From Quercus robur (Eukaryota > Streptophyta > Magnoliopsida > Fagales > Fagaceae): a stretch of 64,000 bases of DNA. Below are positions 45,549-55,545 of the stretch, in pieces; within the stretch, counting starts at the first letter, position 1; every line of letters begins with the position of its first letter. Location of the stretch: positions 15,538,282 to 15,602,281 of the forward strand of contig NC_065535.1 in the NCBI RefSeq assembly GCF_932294415.1, in the 5' to 3' direction. The notes beneath the pieces are model-generated. The model worked only from the letters and a program-made list of their open reading frames with translations. It had not been told where the DNA came from and did not search any database. Position numbers and translations under genes: made by a program.

Positions 45549-46818
45549 TTACATCTGACTAAGGTGTAGAGGGAATGGACAAAGGCTGAAGTAACCCAAC
45601 TGGCTTACAAGTCTCATGCTTAATTCACACTCTCTGATATGCTGCCTTAAGTACTTCCTTAATCCAAGCCAGTGGAAATCTTGTTGAATTCTGTGCAAGG
45701 TCTTCAGATGGCCTGAATGTCCTCCTAAAGGACTGTTGTGCACATAGTACAAGACAAAAGATTTGAGATGGCTATTAGGCCTCAAATAGATTCAACCCTT
45801 GTATAGTAAGAGTCCATTTTGTAGTGAAAACCCTTTAGGAATTCCTCCCCCCCCCCCCCCCCTCCCTCGGTTTGAAAGCTTGAAGCAGTTGGTATAGGTC
45901 AGGATCAAACTCATAACTATCCTTAAGTTTAGCAATCCAAGTAGGAGTGAGAAAATAGATAATGTATAAAGTACAGGCATTAAAGGAAGCACCCTCCTCA
46001 CCGTCCTTCCTGAATAATGCATCAGCTACCAAGTTGTCCTTAGCCTTCTTGTATTCAACTATGAAAGCATACCTCATAAGCTTGGAAATCCATTTTTGTT
46101 GAGCTGGAGTGCCAACCCTCTGATCCAGCAAGAACTTGAGACTCTCTTAATCAGTCTTGATAAGAAAGGGCCTTCCTACCAAATATGGCCACCATTTTTT
46201 GACAGCTGTCACCAAAGTAAGGAGTTCCTTTTTATAAGTGGAGAGTATAAAAGCCTTTCCCTTCAAAGCTTAGCTATGAAAAGCAATGAGCCTGATATTT
46301 TGCATGAAGACAACACCCAACCCAAGACCAGAGGCATCACATTCCACTGTGAAGGTTTGAGAAAAATCTGGTAAAGCCAACACTAGAGGATTGGAAATAG
46401 CTAACTTGAGATTATTGAAGGTTTTTTTAGCCTTGTTAGTCCATGAAAAGTAATTCTTCTCCAACAGAGCAGTTAAAGGTGTTGCTATTTGATTGTACCC
46501 CTCGACAAATTTTTTGTAGTAGCCAGTTAGATCAAGGAAGCCCCTCAAAGCCTTAATATCTTTAGGTATAGGCCACTATTGCATAGCAGCTATCTTTCTA
46601 AAGTCAATTTAACACCCTCCTTGAGATAATATGGCCTAGATACTCCACTTCCTCACAAGCAAACATGCACTTGGATTTTTTTTGTAGACAAGTAATGCTT
46701 AGCCAGCAATGCCAATACAATCCTAAAGTGCTTAACATGGTCAGACAAGGACTGACTATAAACCAAAATATCATAAAAATATATATATACTAACACAAAC
46801 TTCCTTAAATAATGTTTC
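45549..46818 (-). pseudogene. Gypsy RT C-terminal part, RNase H and integrase zinc-finger
   Basis: RT continues with HYLRKFVLVY and YDILVYSQSLSDHVKHF (the YxDD block reads FYDI here, so a catalytic aspartate is lost). Then come GFLDLTGYYKKFVEGYNQIA, LPDFSQTFTVECDASG (RNase H start), YAFIVEYKKAKDNLVADAL and the H2C2-type PLGGHSGHLKTLHRIQQDFHW. Several frame breaks, including a C run at 45845-45862. Confidence 0.88.
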
Positions 46819-48203
46819 TGTGGATTCTTTTTTTATATAGGTAAAACAATACACAGGCCCAAGTAGAAAGCAAAGATCCTAGGCCAAATGCTTTATGTTT
46901 AAGGGACTGAGATTGGTTCACTGCAGTTAAGTTGGGCTAATTTCAAACCAAGTTGTGCACAAAGCGTAAATCCTACAACACATACATATTAACACACAAA
47001 AAAAAACATATACGTATTGTACAACAAGGAACAATAAAAAAGTGATATAACAGAAAAAATGAAATAAATGTTAGAGATCCTTAGGATGATATGGAATGTT
47101 TCATTATTTTCTTAAGTTTTTAATACATTACGCTTACTAGTATATGTTACAAGGTCCAAATAAGTTCAAAAATCACAGACTTAGATGATTCCTCAGGCCT
47201 CTAAAACTTACGAAGTTTGAAACTCTTTGAATCCAAATGTATTATCTAGTGGTTGTTTTAGGATCCCGAATGGTGCTTTCCCTCTCTTTTCTCTTTTTGA
47301 GTTCTAACAGACTTTTCTCAAGAATCTTTTCCTCTGATTCACTGTTGTTGAATGCCTTTCACTGTTGGTTGCCCCTCCTTTTATAATGCCATCCTAGGGT
47401 TTCTATTGTATCATTGATTCCCTCCATTTGCTGCCCTGTGTACCAGAACTAATGTTGTGTCAGCAACATTGGTGATCGACTCCTTCCTTATTTTCTCACT
47501 ATTTCCCTCTTTTGAGGTTTCCTCTTTAAAATCCCCCTCAACTGACTTTCCTGTTCTGGGGGGTCCTAAAGGGTTGACCTTTGATCTTTCTTTTTCCAAA
47601 ACTTCTAAATACCACATTTTCAGACCTACCTTTTGGCTACTTTCATTTTTGTCATTATTCCTAAATGGGAGGATTCCCTTCTATCAAGCTGAAAGATCCC
47701 CAGCCACCTTCTTTCATGATCCATCTTTCTGGGTTCCCCGAGGTACCAGACCCTTATTTATGAATTGCTGGTTCCCCAAGTCTTCTGCCCCTTTTCTGCA
47801 TCATTAGGAGGCTGATGGGACATATCTGCTCTCGTTCTTTATGCTCCTGGGCATGTGTCCTTGAGCTATTTCAATCCCATCCTGGCCTTGCTACATATCC
47901 CGAGGATTCTAGGCTCCTGGGAATCCCCAGGTATCCTGGTTCAGTTTTCTCTCTAGGTTCCCCAGCGATTTTCTCTCTTGGTTCCCGAGCGATTTTCTCT
48001 CTTAAGGGCTGGGCTAAACTTCTTCTTTCCTTGTTTCATAAAGTCCAATGTTTGCCCATTCATGGGCTTGGACCCATTCCTATTGACTTTTAATGGATTT
48101 GGGCATTGCCTTTCATTGAAAGCCCAAGTGGTTCTTGGATTTCAATCTTTTTTGTATTATTTTGGGCTTTGGTACAATATTGACATTTTGGACCTCAACA
48201 ACA
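46819..48203 (-). mobile_element. Solo-LTR-like insertion (1385 bp) in the gypsy RT
   Basis: On the minus strand it begins TGTTGTTGAGGTCC and ends GAATCCACA, and it sits precisely between RT codons for NEVFK and HYLRKF. The flanks share AAA but no clean 5-bp duplication. No coding domain inside; the frames at 47411-47807 overlap each other on both strands and look fortuitous. Confidence 0.65.
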
Positions 48204-48204
48204 T

Positions 48205-48885
48205 TTAAAAACCTCATTCATCAAGGACTAAAATGTGGAAAGGGCATTGGTCAAACCAAATGGCATTACAAGGAACTCATAATGTCCTTCATGGGTTCTA
48301 AAAGCAGTTTTAGGGACATCATGTTATTTTATTCTAATTTGGTGATAACCTGATCTTAGATCAAGTTTAGAAAAAAGGCTAGCTCCATGCAATTCATCTA
48401 AGAGTTCATCAATGATAGGGATAGGGTATTTATCTTTGATTGTAGCTTGATTCAAGGCCCTATAGTCAACACACATACGTCAAGAACCATCTGCTTTTCT
48501 TACTAAGAGAACAGGGGAAGCAAATGGACTTTGGCTATTCCTAAAAGACCCCACCTCCAATAATTCTTTTACTATTTTTTCAATTTTAGTTTTTTGGTAA
48601 TAGGGATACCTATTGGGTCTTTGGCAGACTGGTTGGGTGCCCTTCTTAAGATTAATTTGGTGTTCATGACCCTTTAGAGGTGGTAGACCTGCTAGCGTAG
48701 CAAATACCCCATCAAACTCTTGCAACAAAGACTCAATAGCAACTGAGCATTGGTTCTGATCAACAATAGCACATTGCACTACTATGTGAACAAGTAGACC
48801 TTTCTTAGTAGGTTTCTTGAGGAATTGGGAAGTATCTTGTGAGCTAGTACTTGCTACCTTAATTCCTTGTAAGAGTAGAACTCAC
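48205..48885 (-). pseudogene. Gypsy reverse transcriptase, N-terminal half
   Basis: Minus-strand translation gives LPPLKGHEHQINLKKGTQPV, then [47 protein letters not shown] and [18 protein letters not shown]. These are the ordered RT motifs up to the block before the catalytic DD. An in-frame stop follows at LSTF. Broken just after NEVFK by an insertion. Confidence 0.88.
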
Positions 48886-49330
48886 CTTTGAAAACTGGCT
48901 TATATGGGGAGGGTGCTCAAGAGCTTATAAACATATGGTTAAACTTACACTTAATCCATGTGGGATACTAGGATCATAACATTCCACTACGTTCCGTGGC
49001 CAACGTCCACGATGGCTCACTTTAGCGATACTAACCCGATGGTAGCCTTTCTCTTTTTTGGTGGCTCTACTCACCTATCAATATTTTTAATCTAGCCTCT
49101 AGGTCACCTCCTTCGAGATCTGACCACAAAGCCACAACTTATTTGATCCCATACTCAATGAGTTACACCTAATTACTTGTGGTGGTAGTTGACTTTGATA
49201 CCAAATGTTACAAACCCATGGGTAGAACTCATTATTGAAAATCGGCCTGCAAGGGGAGGGTGTCCAAGAGCTTATAAATACGTGGTTAACCATACACTTA
49301 ATCCATGTGAGATAATAGGAGTTACTATAT
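48886..49330. repeat. Direct repeats of about 75 bp, 325 bases apart
   Basis: GTAGAACTCACCTTTGAAAA... (48877-48960) and GTAGAACTCATTATTGAAAA... (49202-49320) share GGGGAGGGTG, CAAGAGCTTATAAA and ACACTTAATCCATGTG. The stretch interrupts the gypsy homology upstream of RT, so it is probably another insertion. Confidence 0.6.
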
Positions 49331-50030
49331 GGGTTTAAAAGTGGGTATAGGCCTTTTTGGGGTTATCTATCGGGCTTTAACACACGATGCTGATAATTTT
49401 GACAATGATTGAGGCTTTCTTTGTCATTAGGATCGGAGACTTTGGGTATAGGCCAAAATAGAATGGAGTGTTGATAGTGTATGTTATCTGAGTATGTGTT
49501 GAGTCTTATATTAGGTGTTTATAGGTGGAATAACCTTGTGTGAGTTGTGTCAATGTCTAATTCTTGTAACTGGTTTCCTCATAGAATTTTTGTTCCAAAT
49601 AACCTATTGTCTAAACATCCATTCATCTAACCCTTGCTGTAAACTAGCCTCAACCATCAAGTTTAATTCAAAACGGCCTGCGCATAGGATTTGATCAATT
49701 TTTCCATCAACTCATATATTTAATATTTAAGCAACCTAAAAACTCATTTCTTCCATTTCGATAAAAAAATTTCTGTGGATTGAAGTTTTATATATGCTTA
49801 GTTGAAAGAAAGGGGTACCTGAGTAGCTTTTCTCCATGCTTGATCCACCTCCTCCAAGCTTTGAGTGTCTCTAATCCATGCAGCTTCAAATCTGCACAGT
49901 TTGGGCAATTGGTCAATCTCTTGGTTGGCAACTTAGGACTTAAAAACCATAAGAAGTCCTGCGTTAGAAGAACTAGCCAAGGCTTTGCTACCTTGTTTGT
50001 CTTGTCCCTTTGATTGAGTAGACAACATGT
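49331..50030. other. Spacer without recognised gene
   Basis: Frames exist on both strands at 49780-50096 but match no family that I recognise. Left unassigned. Confidence 0.4.
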
Positions 50031-50037
50031 TTTTTGA

Positions 50038-50128
50038 TAATTTAATAGTTGTACTGAGAGGAGGGATCTGAACTTGGACATCTCATTTGAAAACATAGCA
50101 CGTGCCAGTTGAGCTATTGTAATTTGTC
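50038..50128 (-). mobile_element. tRNA-derived SINE fragment
   Basis: Minus strand: AATAGCTCAACTGGCACGTG (A box) and, about 45 bases on, AAGTTCAGATCCC (B box). A-rich sequence would follow on the left. Confidence 0.5.
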
Positions 50129-51285
50129 AATAAGGTCCACCAAAGACATATATAGCGGCTTTTTTTACTTTAGACCCTCTCGTTATTCCTTTTTGTTTGT
50201 CCAATAAAGTGATCCATAAAAAAGCCTATCAACAACTGGTTAGCATTTCACCGATTCAGTAAAGAATAAAGACTATAGTTGAGATCATGCTGGGGCTTGC
50301 ATCATGCATGTCCAATTCTTTGCCGCAACTCCTAGCTTCCAGTTCCACATGAGGCAAAGAGACTCTTGCCATTGCCGGCACACAACAATCTTTGCATGGC
50401 CCATTGCTCTTGTAAGTTGTAACTTTTTCACTGTTGATCTACTTTTTGTTGGAAGTAGTATAAATAAAAGCTTAAAAGTTAAAAAAAAAAAAATGGTTTA
50501 ACTTTTTATTGACAAATAAAAGCTAAATATTAAATAGAATAAGTTGATTTAACTTGAAAGTAACATATATAAAAGCTAAAAAGTAAAAAAAAGAAAAAAA
50601 GAAAAAAAAAAGATTGTTTAGCTAAAAGAGAAATAAAAATATATCAAATGTGGAATTCGCAAATAGTAATATTATCTTTCAAGACACCATAATAATACCG
50701 TTGTCTTGACTTAACGCTTGTGGGACCCAAATCAAAAGGCTAAAAAACGAATGGTGATGTTGGTCCCTGCAAAGAATGATGTCGGACCCACAAACAATTT
50801 ACAAAATAAGTCAAATGTTGGATAAGGAAGCAGAACCCAAATGTACAGTCATTCTTCCTCTTCGTCTGGGAATATACAATTAGATGTTTGAGTTTTTCAA
50901 AAATTTTAATAGTCATTGAGCCAAATTCATGTTGCTCACAAATAGTTTAGTTTGTTTGAAAACTTGAGGAATCTTGTAGATCAATTAGTATTCTATAATG
51001 TTGTTAGAGGATACGCCAAGATTTAAATTCTCCCACTCCCAACTATCAATTTTTTTTAAAAAAAAATTTAAATAAGAGATTTTTAATAAGATTGTTTAAG
51101 TGTTATGAAAATACGTATGCATAAAAAAATATTGTGGAAATGCGTGTTGTGGTATTTAAACAACAGTACTAGGCGGTCTCTTAATTATGTTATTGATTTC
51201 TTTCTCAAATAAAAGGCTATTGATTGTTTTCTTTTATATATATTATTTTATTTAAATATATTTGAATTTCAATTTATGACATCCA
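50129..51285. other. AT-rich spacer without recognised gene
   Basis: The frame at 50304-50501 has no family match. Poly-A stretches at 50480-50493 and 50586-50612. Nothing else recognised. Confidence 0.5.
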
Positions 51286-51412
51286 TTCTATGATGATCAT
51301 TATTTATCATTAGATTAAAACACCAATTAGTTTTTGGTGTAGGTGAGGCTCGAACCCTAAGATCTATTATTTAACAACAATAGACTTTACTAGTTAAGTT
51401 AATTAAATTTCA
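51286..51412 (-). mobile_element. tRNA-derived SINE
   Basis: Minus strand: TTAACTTAACTAGTAAAGTC, then GGTTCGAGCCTCACCTACAC, the best-preserved B box of this family in the window. Confidence 0.65.
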
Positions 51413-51514
51413 CAAATTATTGATTTTTACTGTCTAAATGGAATGGAGTAAGTTTGACAAGTTGTTTTTAAAAACTAGGTTCATTTAATTAGCTATTCCT
51501 AGAAAAAAAGAAAA

Positions 51515-51812
51515 TGGCTAAAATACAAATTTCACCCTCTATGTTTTAATAGAATTCATTTTAGTCATCTAATGTTACTAAATGGAGCGTTAATTGTTCA
51601 AATTTAAAAAAAAATTTCTTCAAATTTTTTAAATTAAAAACAACCAATTAGTGATTAAAAAATATTTTCTATTTTATAATTTTAATAGAAATTGACAGAA
51701 AAACTTTAATTGAATAAACTTGAAATTAGTGGACTGAAATGAACGAAAATAAGGTTAGAGGATTGAAATGAACTATAATGAAATTTAGAGAGTGAATTTT
51801 GTATTTTAACCA
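51515..51812. mobile_element. MITE-like palindromic element (300 bp)
   Basis: GGCTAAAATACAAATTTCACC on the left pairs with the reversed right end GGTTAAAATACAAAATTCAC; the pairing continues for about 60 bp. Confidence 0.6.
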
Positions 51813-52216
51813 ACAAAAAAAAAAGGACAGTTTAAAAAATTATCCTGAAATATATTGGAGGAAGTCAGATTACTAAAAAAATCATAACGAACATAAACTT
51901 AACCTATAAAAACAAATTGAGATAGAAGTTGTAGTGATATCGTGATAGTGGTGGTAACTTTCTATCCATCAAGTTGTTTAGTACTTTAACCTGTGTTTAA
52001 TGCCAACATTGACCCTATGCACAACCAAAATCCCTTTCTTCTTCTTCTCCATTTAATATATAAAGCCAAACCCATTTTGAACTTAATATATATAACCAGT
52101 TAATTTAAAATCTACCAAAAGACAATGTTGCTTTGAGTATCAAAAAGTCAGAACCAAATGCCTTTGATACTAGACATCTCTATTGTTTTTCTTTTTTGGA
52201 TAGAACTAGACACCAC

Positions 52217-52670
52217 TATTTTTTTTTTTTTGGGTGAAAAAGGAAATGCATTAAAGAAAACTAAATAGAACAAAGTCTAAAGCATGAAACACCCCAAGCG
52301 TCAGTTATAAGTTGGTGCAAATACTTGAAGGAGGAGATGAATACAAGTACACAACACAAAAGATAATAGAGACCCCTTCTTTAGCAAAAGATCTACACAA
52401 TGGTTCCCTTCGTGGTGGTTATGATGCAAAAGAGCCTCATCAAAAGACTAGAGCAGGGTTTTCGATTTTGCAATAAAAAATTAGAGCATTGAAAAAGTGA
52501 GCAAAGTCAGTCAGAGCACTAAAAGGGTGAGCAAAGTCAGTTATAAAACAATGTGATGTGATGATATTGATAACAGAATTAGTGTCTATTTTGATGAGTA
52601 ACTTTTAAATGTTGAGGCACCTAGCAAGGTTGAGCCCAACACGGAGGCCTTAGAGTGGAAAATCTTTTAT
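52217..52670 (-). pseudogene. 5'-truncated LINE, RNase H end and 3' tail
   Basis: Minus-strand translation ends with HHNHHEGNHCVDLLLKKG, the closing motif (H..REGN..AD.LAK) of the LINE RNase H-like domain. It is followed by a 3' UTR ending AATGCATTTCCTTTTTCACCC and an A run (T run at 52217-52230). In-frame stops show decay. It belongs to a different LINE family from 1834-2083. Confidence 0.6.
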
Positions 52671-52912
52671 GCACAGGACGTATGAGATTTATGTCTCACT
52701 AACATGTGGGTCCCACGGGACTCACATGGCAGTGAGATATAGATCGACATAGATCTAATACGTCCGACACATGAGATGTTTTCTATCCTAAAATTCACTT
52801 GCCATGGAGTTAGTAAAGACTCACATGTTAGTAAGATATAGGTCTCATACGTCTGGCACATGAGATATTTTTTGTCCTAGCGTTTGGCTGCCATGGAGTT
52901 AGTAAAGGCCAA
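52671..52912. repeat. Palindromic and duplicated short repeats
   Basis: TGCCATGGAGTTAGTAAAG occurs at 52801 and 52890, each after CACATGAGATRTTTT-type words. GTGGGTCCCACGGGAC (52705-52720) is a near-palindrome. Probably a MITE or its relic. Confidence 0.4.
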
Positions 52913-53099
52913 TGTTTCTGGAGAAGCCACTAATCCATGCTCCTCTATCGCCTCTAATTAGACCACCAACATTAGCTACCGATATCTTTAATTCTTTACA
53001 TGCTCTTATATTGAACAAGAATTAGGGACAATTGTGTCAAGTAGAAGTGTGGAAATGTGAGTTTGTTGAACCCTATTATGATAATTATTCTTCTTTTAA

Positions 53100-53253
53100 G
53101 GTCTGTTTGGGATTTGCTTATTTTGCTAAAATTGAAAACTTTTTACTGTAAGGAAATGTAAAAGTTAGTTGAAATAATACAATAAGACCCATAAATAATA
53201 TCAAAAAATTCAATAGGGTTCATAAATAGTAATAAGTTAAATAGTAAAATAAG

Positions 53254-53297
<44 letters not shown>

Positions 53298-53308
53298 AAA
53301 TGCAACCT
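53100..53308. mobile_element. PIF/Harbinger-like MITE with TA tract
   Basis: Left GGTCTGTTTGGGATTTGC; reversed right AGGTTGCATTTGGATATA. TAA/TTA at the flanks. The right part is a TA microsatellite (53258-53295). Confidence 0.55.
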
Positions 53309-54140
53309 TAACTGCGATTTTGACCTATTCGTTTTGCTTTTGTTTGAAGTAACTATTATTGTAATAAAGGAACAAAAAAAGTTAGTGCTCTTATGGTCAA
53401 ATGAAAAGTCTGGACACCTCCATATGTTATGCAACCATTTGTTGCCTTACATTCAGTGGATGAGGCAAAAGTCTGATTTTATATAATTGTAGAATTGTTT
53501 TAAATGAACATGTAGCCGATGTTTTTTTTTCCACCAATCAAGTGTATTTAAACCAATGAAATGTTTTCTATAAAAATTTTCATTAGACCAAGACATACAT
53601 ATAGACGACAAAAAATTGAAAAGTAGATATTAAAATTTTCCAAATAAAAATGAAATAAAGTTTCAAATGTGTCACTTCATTGTCATAAAAAATATCTCAT
53701 CTTCATGCACCTAATCCTGACCAAGCAATGTTTGGGCTTTTGAGTCATAAAGAAAATATTAATTGGGCCAACTGGGTTACAAGACCCGAATCCAATTGAG
53801 GCATCGCTGACCCGACCGGAATGAGAAAGAAAGAAACACAAAGGAAAACACAAACGAGGGGAGGACAATACGCTTAAGATTAACGCAGGGGAAATCCAAT
53901 CCAAAGCCAATAGAATAGAAGGGCACGGATCGATGACGTGGCATTAAATTTTCAAATCCCGCCTAAACCCCCAAATTTCATTTCGTGCGCAATTGAATTT
54001 CAATTTAACCCCTCAACTTAATATCTCCGCCTTTCGGGATTTCTCTATAGTCCCTCCTCAACCTCAACAAAGACCTCACCATCATTCTCACTTCTCTCTG
54101 TCCTTCTCTCTCTCTACGCGTTGAAAAAAAACTTTTCTCC
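53309..54140. other. Upstream region of the HMGB gene
   Basis: AT-rich DNA grades into a GC-richer proximal promoter from about 53760. CT-rich patches (54092-54116) lie near the presumed transcription start. No TATA box of good quality was found. Confidence 0.45.
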
Positions 54141-54142
54141 CG

Positions 54143-54163
54143 AACCCTAACCCTAACCCTAGT
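54143..54163 (+). promoter_or_regulatory. Triple telo-box in the HMGB 5' leader
   Basis: Three consecutive AACCCT units (AACCCTAACCCTAACCCTAG), the plant telomere-type element, lie about 120 bases before the start codon and just before the leader intron donor. Telo-boxes are common near starts of plant genes active in dividing cells. Confidence 0.75.
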
Positions 54164-54179
54164 TCACCAAACCCCCCCG

Positions 54180-54274
54180 GTGAGTCCACCTTTTCCGATC
54201 GATTTTCGACGAGTTTTCGCGTGCTTCGTTCGATTTCCGCAGCGGTTCTAACTGATCCGATCTTAATTTTGCAG
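54180..54274 (+). other. Intron in the 5' leader of the HMGB gene
   Basis: Donor CCCG then GTGAGT, acceptor TTTTGCAG, nine bases before the start codon (95-bp intron). Inferred from splice consensus only. Confidence 0.55.
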
Positions 54275-54282
54275 GATTCGCC

Positions 54283-55545
54283 ATGAAAGGAGCAAAGTCG
54301 AGGTCTGAGCCGAAGAAAGCTGAATCCAAGTGAGTTTTCCTTTTTCTCTCTAATTTTAAGCCCTAATATGCGATAAAAACTCTTCGATCATGTTTTCTCA
54401 GATCTTAGATCTAAAAATTGACCAAAATTGCTCTCTGTTTTTTTATATATGTTATTTGTGTTGTTAATTTTGGTGTGGATTTGTGTGTGTTGTTGTAGGC
54501 TTTCGGTGAAGAAAGGCGGTGCTTCAACCAAAGCACCAGCAGGAAGGAAGGGAAAGGCCGCGAAGGACCCTAACAAGCCTAAGAGGCCTGCTAGTGCTTT
54601 CTTCGTTTTCATGTAACTATTTTTCTTACCCTTCGCTTTCGCTTTCATTTTCCGGAAACTAGTTTTCTCGAGGTAAAAGAAAAGAGAAAAAAAAAGGTCT
54701 ACATAGAAATTTATTTGTTTTTTAATTCTCGTAAAAAGTCAAAATCACATGTAGAACTCTTCATAAACAAAACTAACTTTGACCTTTTGCAAAATAGCTT
54801 AAGCAGTTTGCTACAAAGCTATAATTCCTAATTTTTTTTTAATTAATTTTTATTTTTATTTTCATGATTACAGGGAAGAATTCAGGAAACAGTTCAACAA
54901 GGACCACCCTGAAAACAAATCAGTTTCTGCTGTAAGCTCGATTATATTCATCTGCCTTTTTCGCTGGTGGTAGTTTAGTAAATTCTGTGGTTTTCATCAG
55001 CTTGAAATATGTTCTTTTTCTTAAAATAATCAGGTTGGTAAAGCTGCTGGTGCAAAATGGAAGTCCATGTCCGAAGCCGTAAGTACTTCAAGATGTGAAA
55101 TTTGTTAATTAGTTTTAGCCTATAAATGTTGTATACTCAAGAAATATAAATAATTTCAGGAAAAAGCGCCTTATGTTGCAAAGGCAGAGAAAAGGAAGGT
55201 TGATTATGAGAAAAACATGAAAGCCTATAACAAGAAGCAGGTAATTGCTTTAAAAAGTTTATTTTATTTTCGTTATTCTTTTGTGAGTTTGTGTACTGTA
55301 TGAGTGATTTGTTTGGTTGTTTGTCTGTTTGAACAGGCTGAAGGTGCGAATGCAGCTGAGGATGAAGTAGAGTCCGAGAAGTCAATGTCCGAGGTCAATG
55401 ATGATGATGAAGGGGATGAAGATGGCAGTGAAGAGGTTTGATTGAATTCTTTAGTCTTGATTGTTGTAATAATTTTTTGGTTTTTGGATTTTTTTTGTTG
55501 ATTATTCTTTGAAATTGTTGTTTGCAGGAGGATGATGACGAGTAG
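54283..55545 (+). CDS. HMGB-type high mobility group protein (nuclear DNA-bending protein)
   Basis: Seven coding exons: 54283-54329, 54499-54612, 54874-54931, 55034-55078, 55160-55240, 55337-55435 and 55528-55545. All have GT-AG introns and 462 bases in frame, 153 residues. Residues 1-38 are a basic N-terminus (KKGGASTKAPAGRKGKA). Residues 39-112 form one HMG box (DPNKPKRPASAFFVFMEEFR, then WKSMSEAEKAPYVAKAEKRK). Residues 120-153 are an acidic tail rich in Asp and Glu ending EDDDE. One box between basic and acidic ends, and the length, match the plant HMGB2/3 class (about 140-145 residues in Arabidopsis). It binds DNA with little sequence preference and bends it, acting in the nucleus. Start is the first ATG after the leader intron. 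No defect seen. Confidence 0.95.

Larger units (their letters stand above)
44190..48885 (-). mobile_element. Decayed Ty3/gypsy retrotransposon, split by a solo LTR
   Basis: Polyprotein pieces read on the minus strand in the canonical gypsy order: RT (48885-48205 and 46818-46560), RNase H (46548-45835), integrase zinc-finger (45785-45650), integrase core and C-terminus (about 45560-44700). AAAAGGGGGATA (44511-44522, minus) is a polypurine tract followed by TTGTTAGGATC, the presumed 3' LTR start. Many stops and frameshifts; no 5' LTR identified. The RT is interrupted at 46819-48203. Confidence 0.85.

Noticed and set aside
47411-48353. Frames inside the 1385-bp insertion in the gypsy RT
   Set aside because: Overlapping on both strands, no domain, located in a solo-LTR-like sequence.
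53237-53434. Frame containing a run of Ile-Tyr
   Set aside because: Translation of a TA microsatellite.
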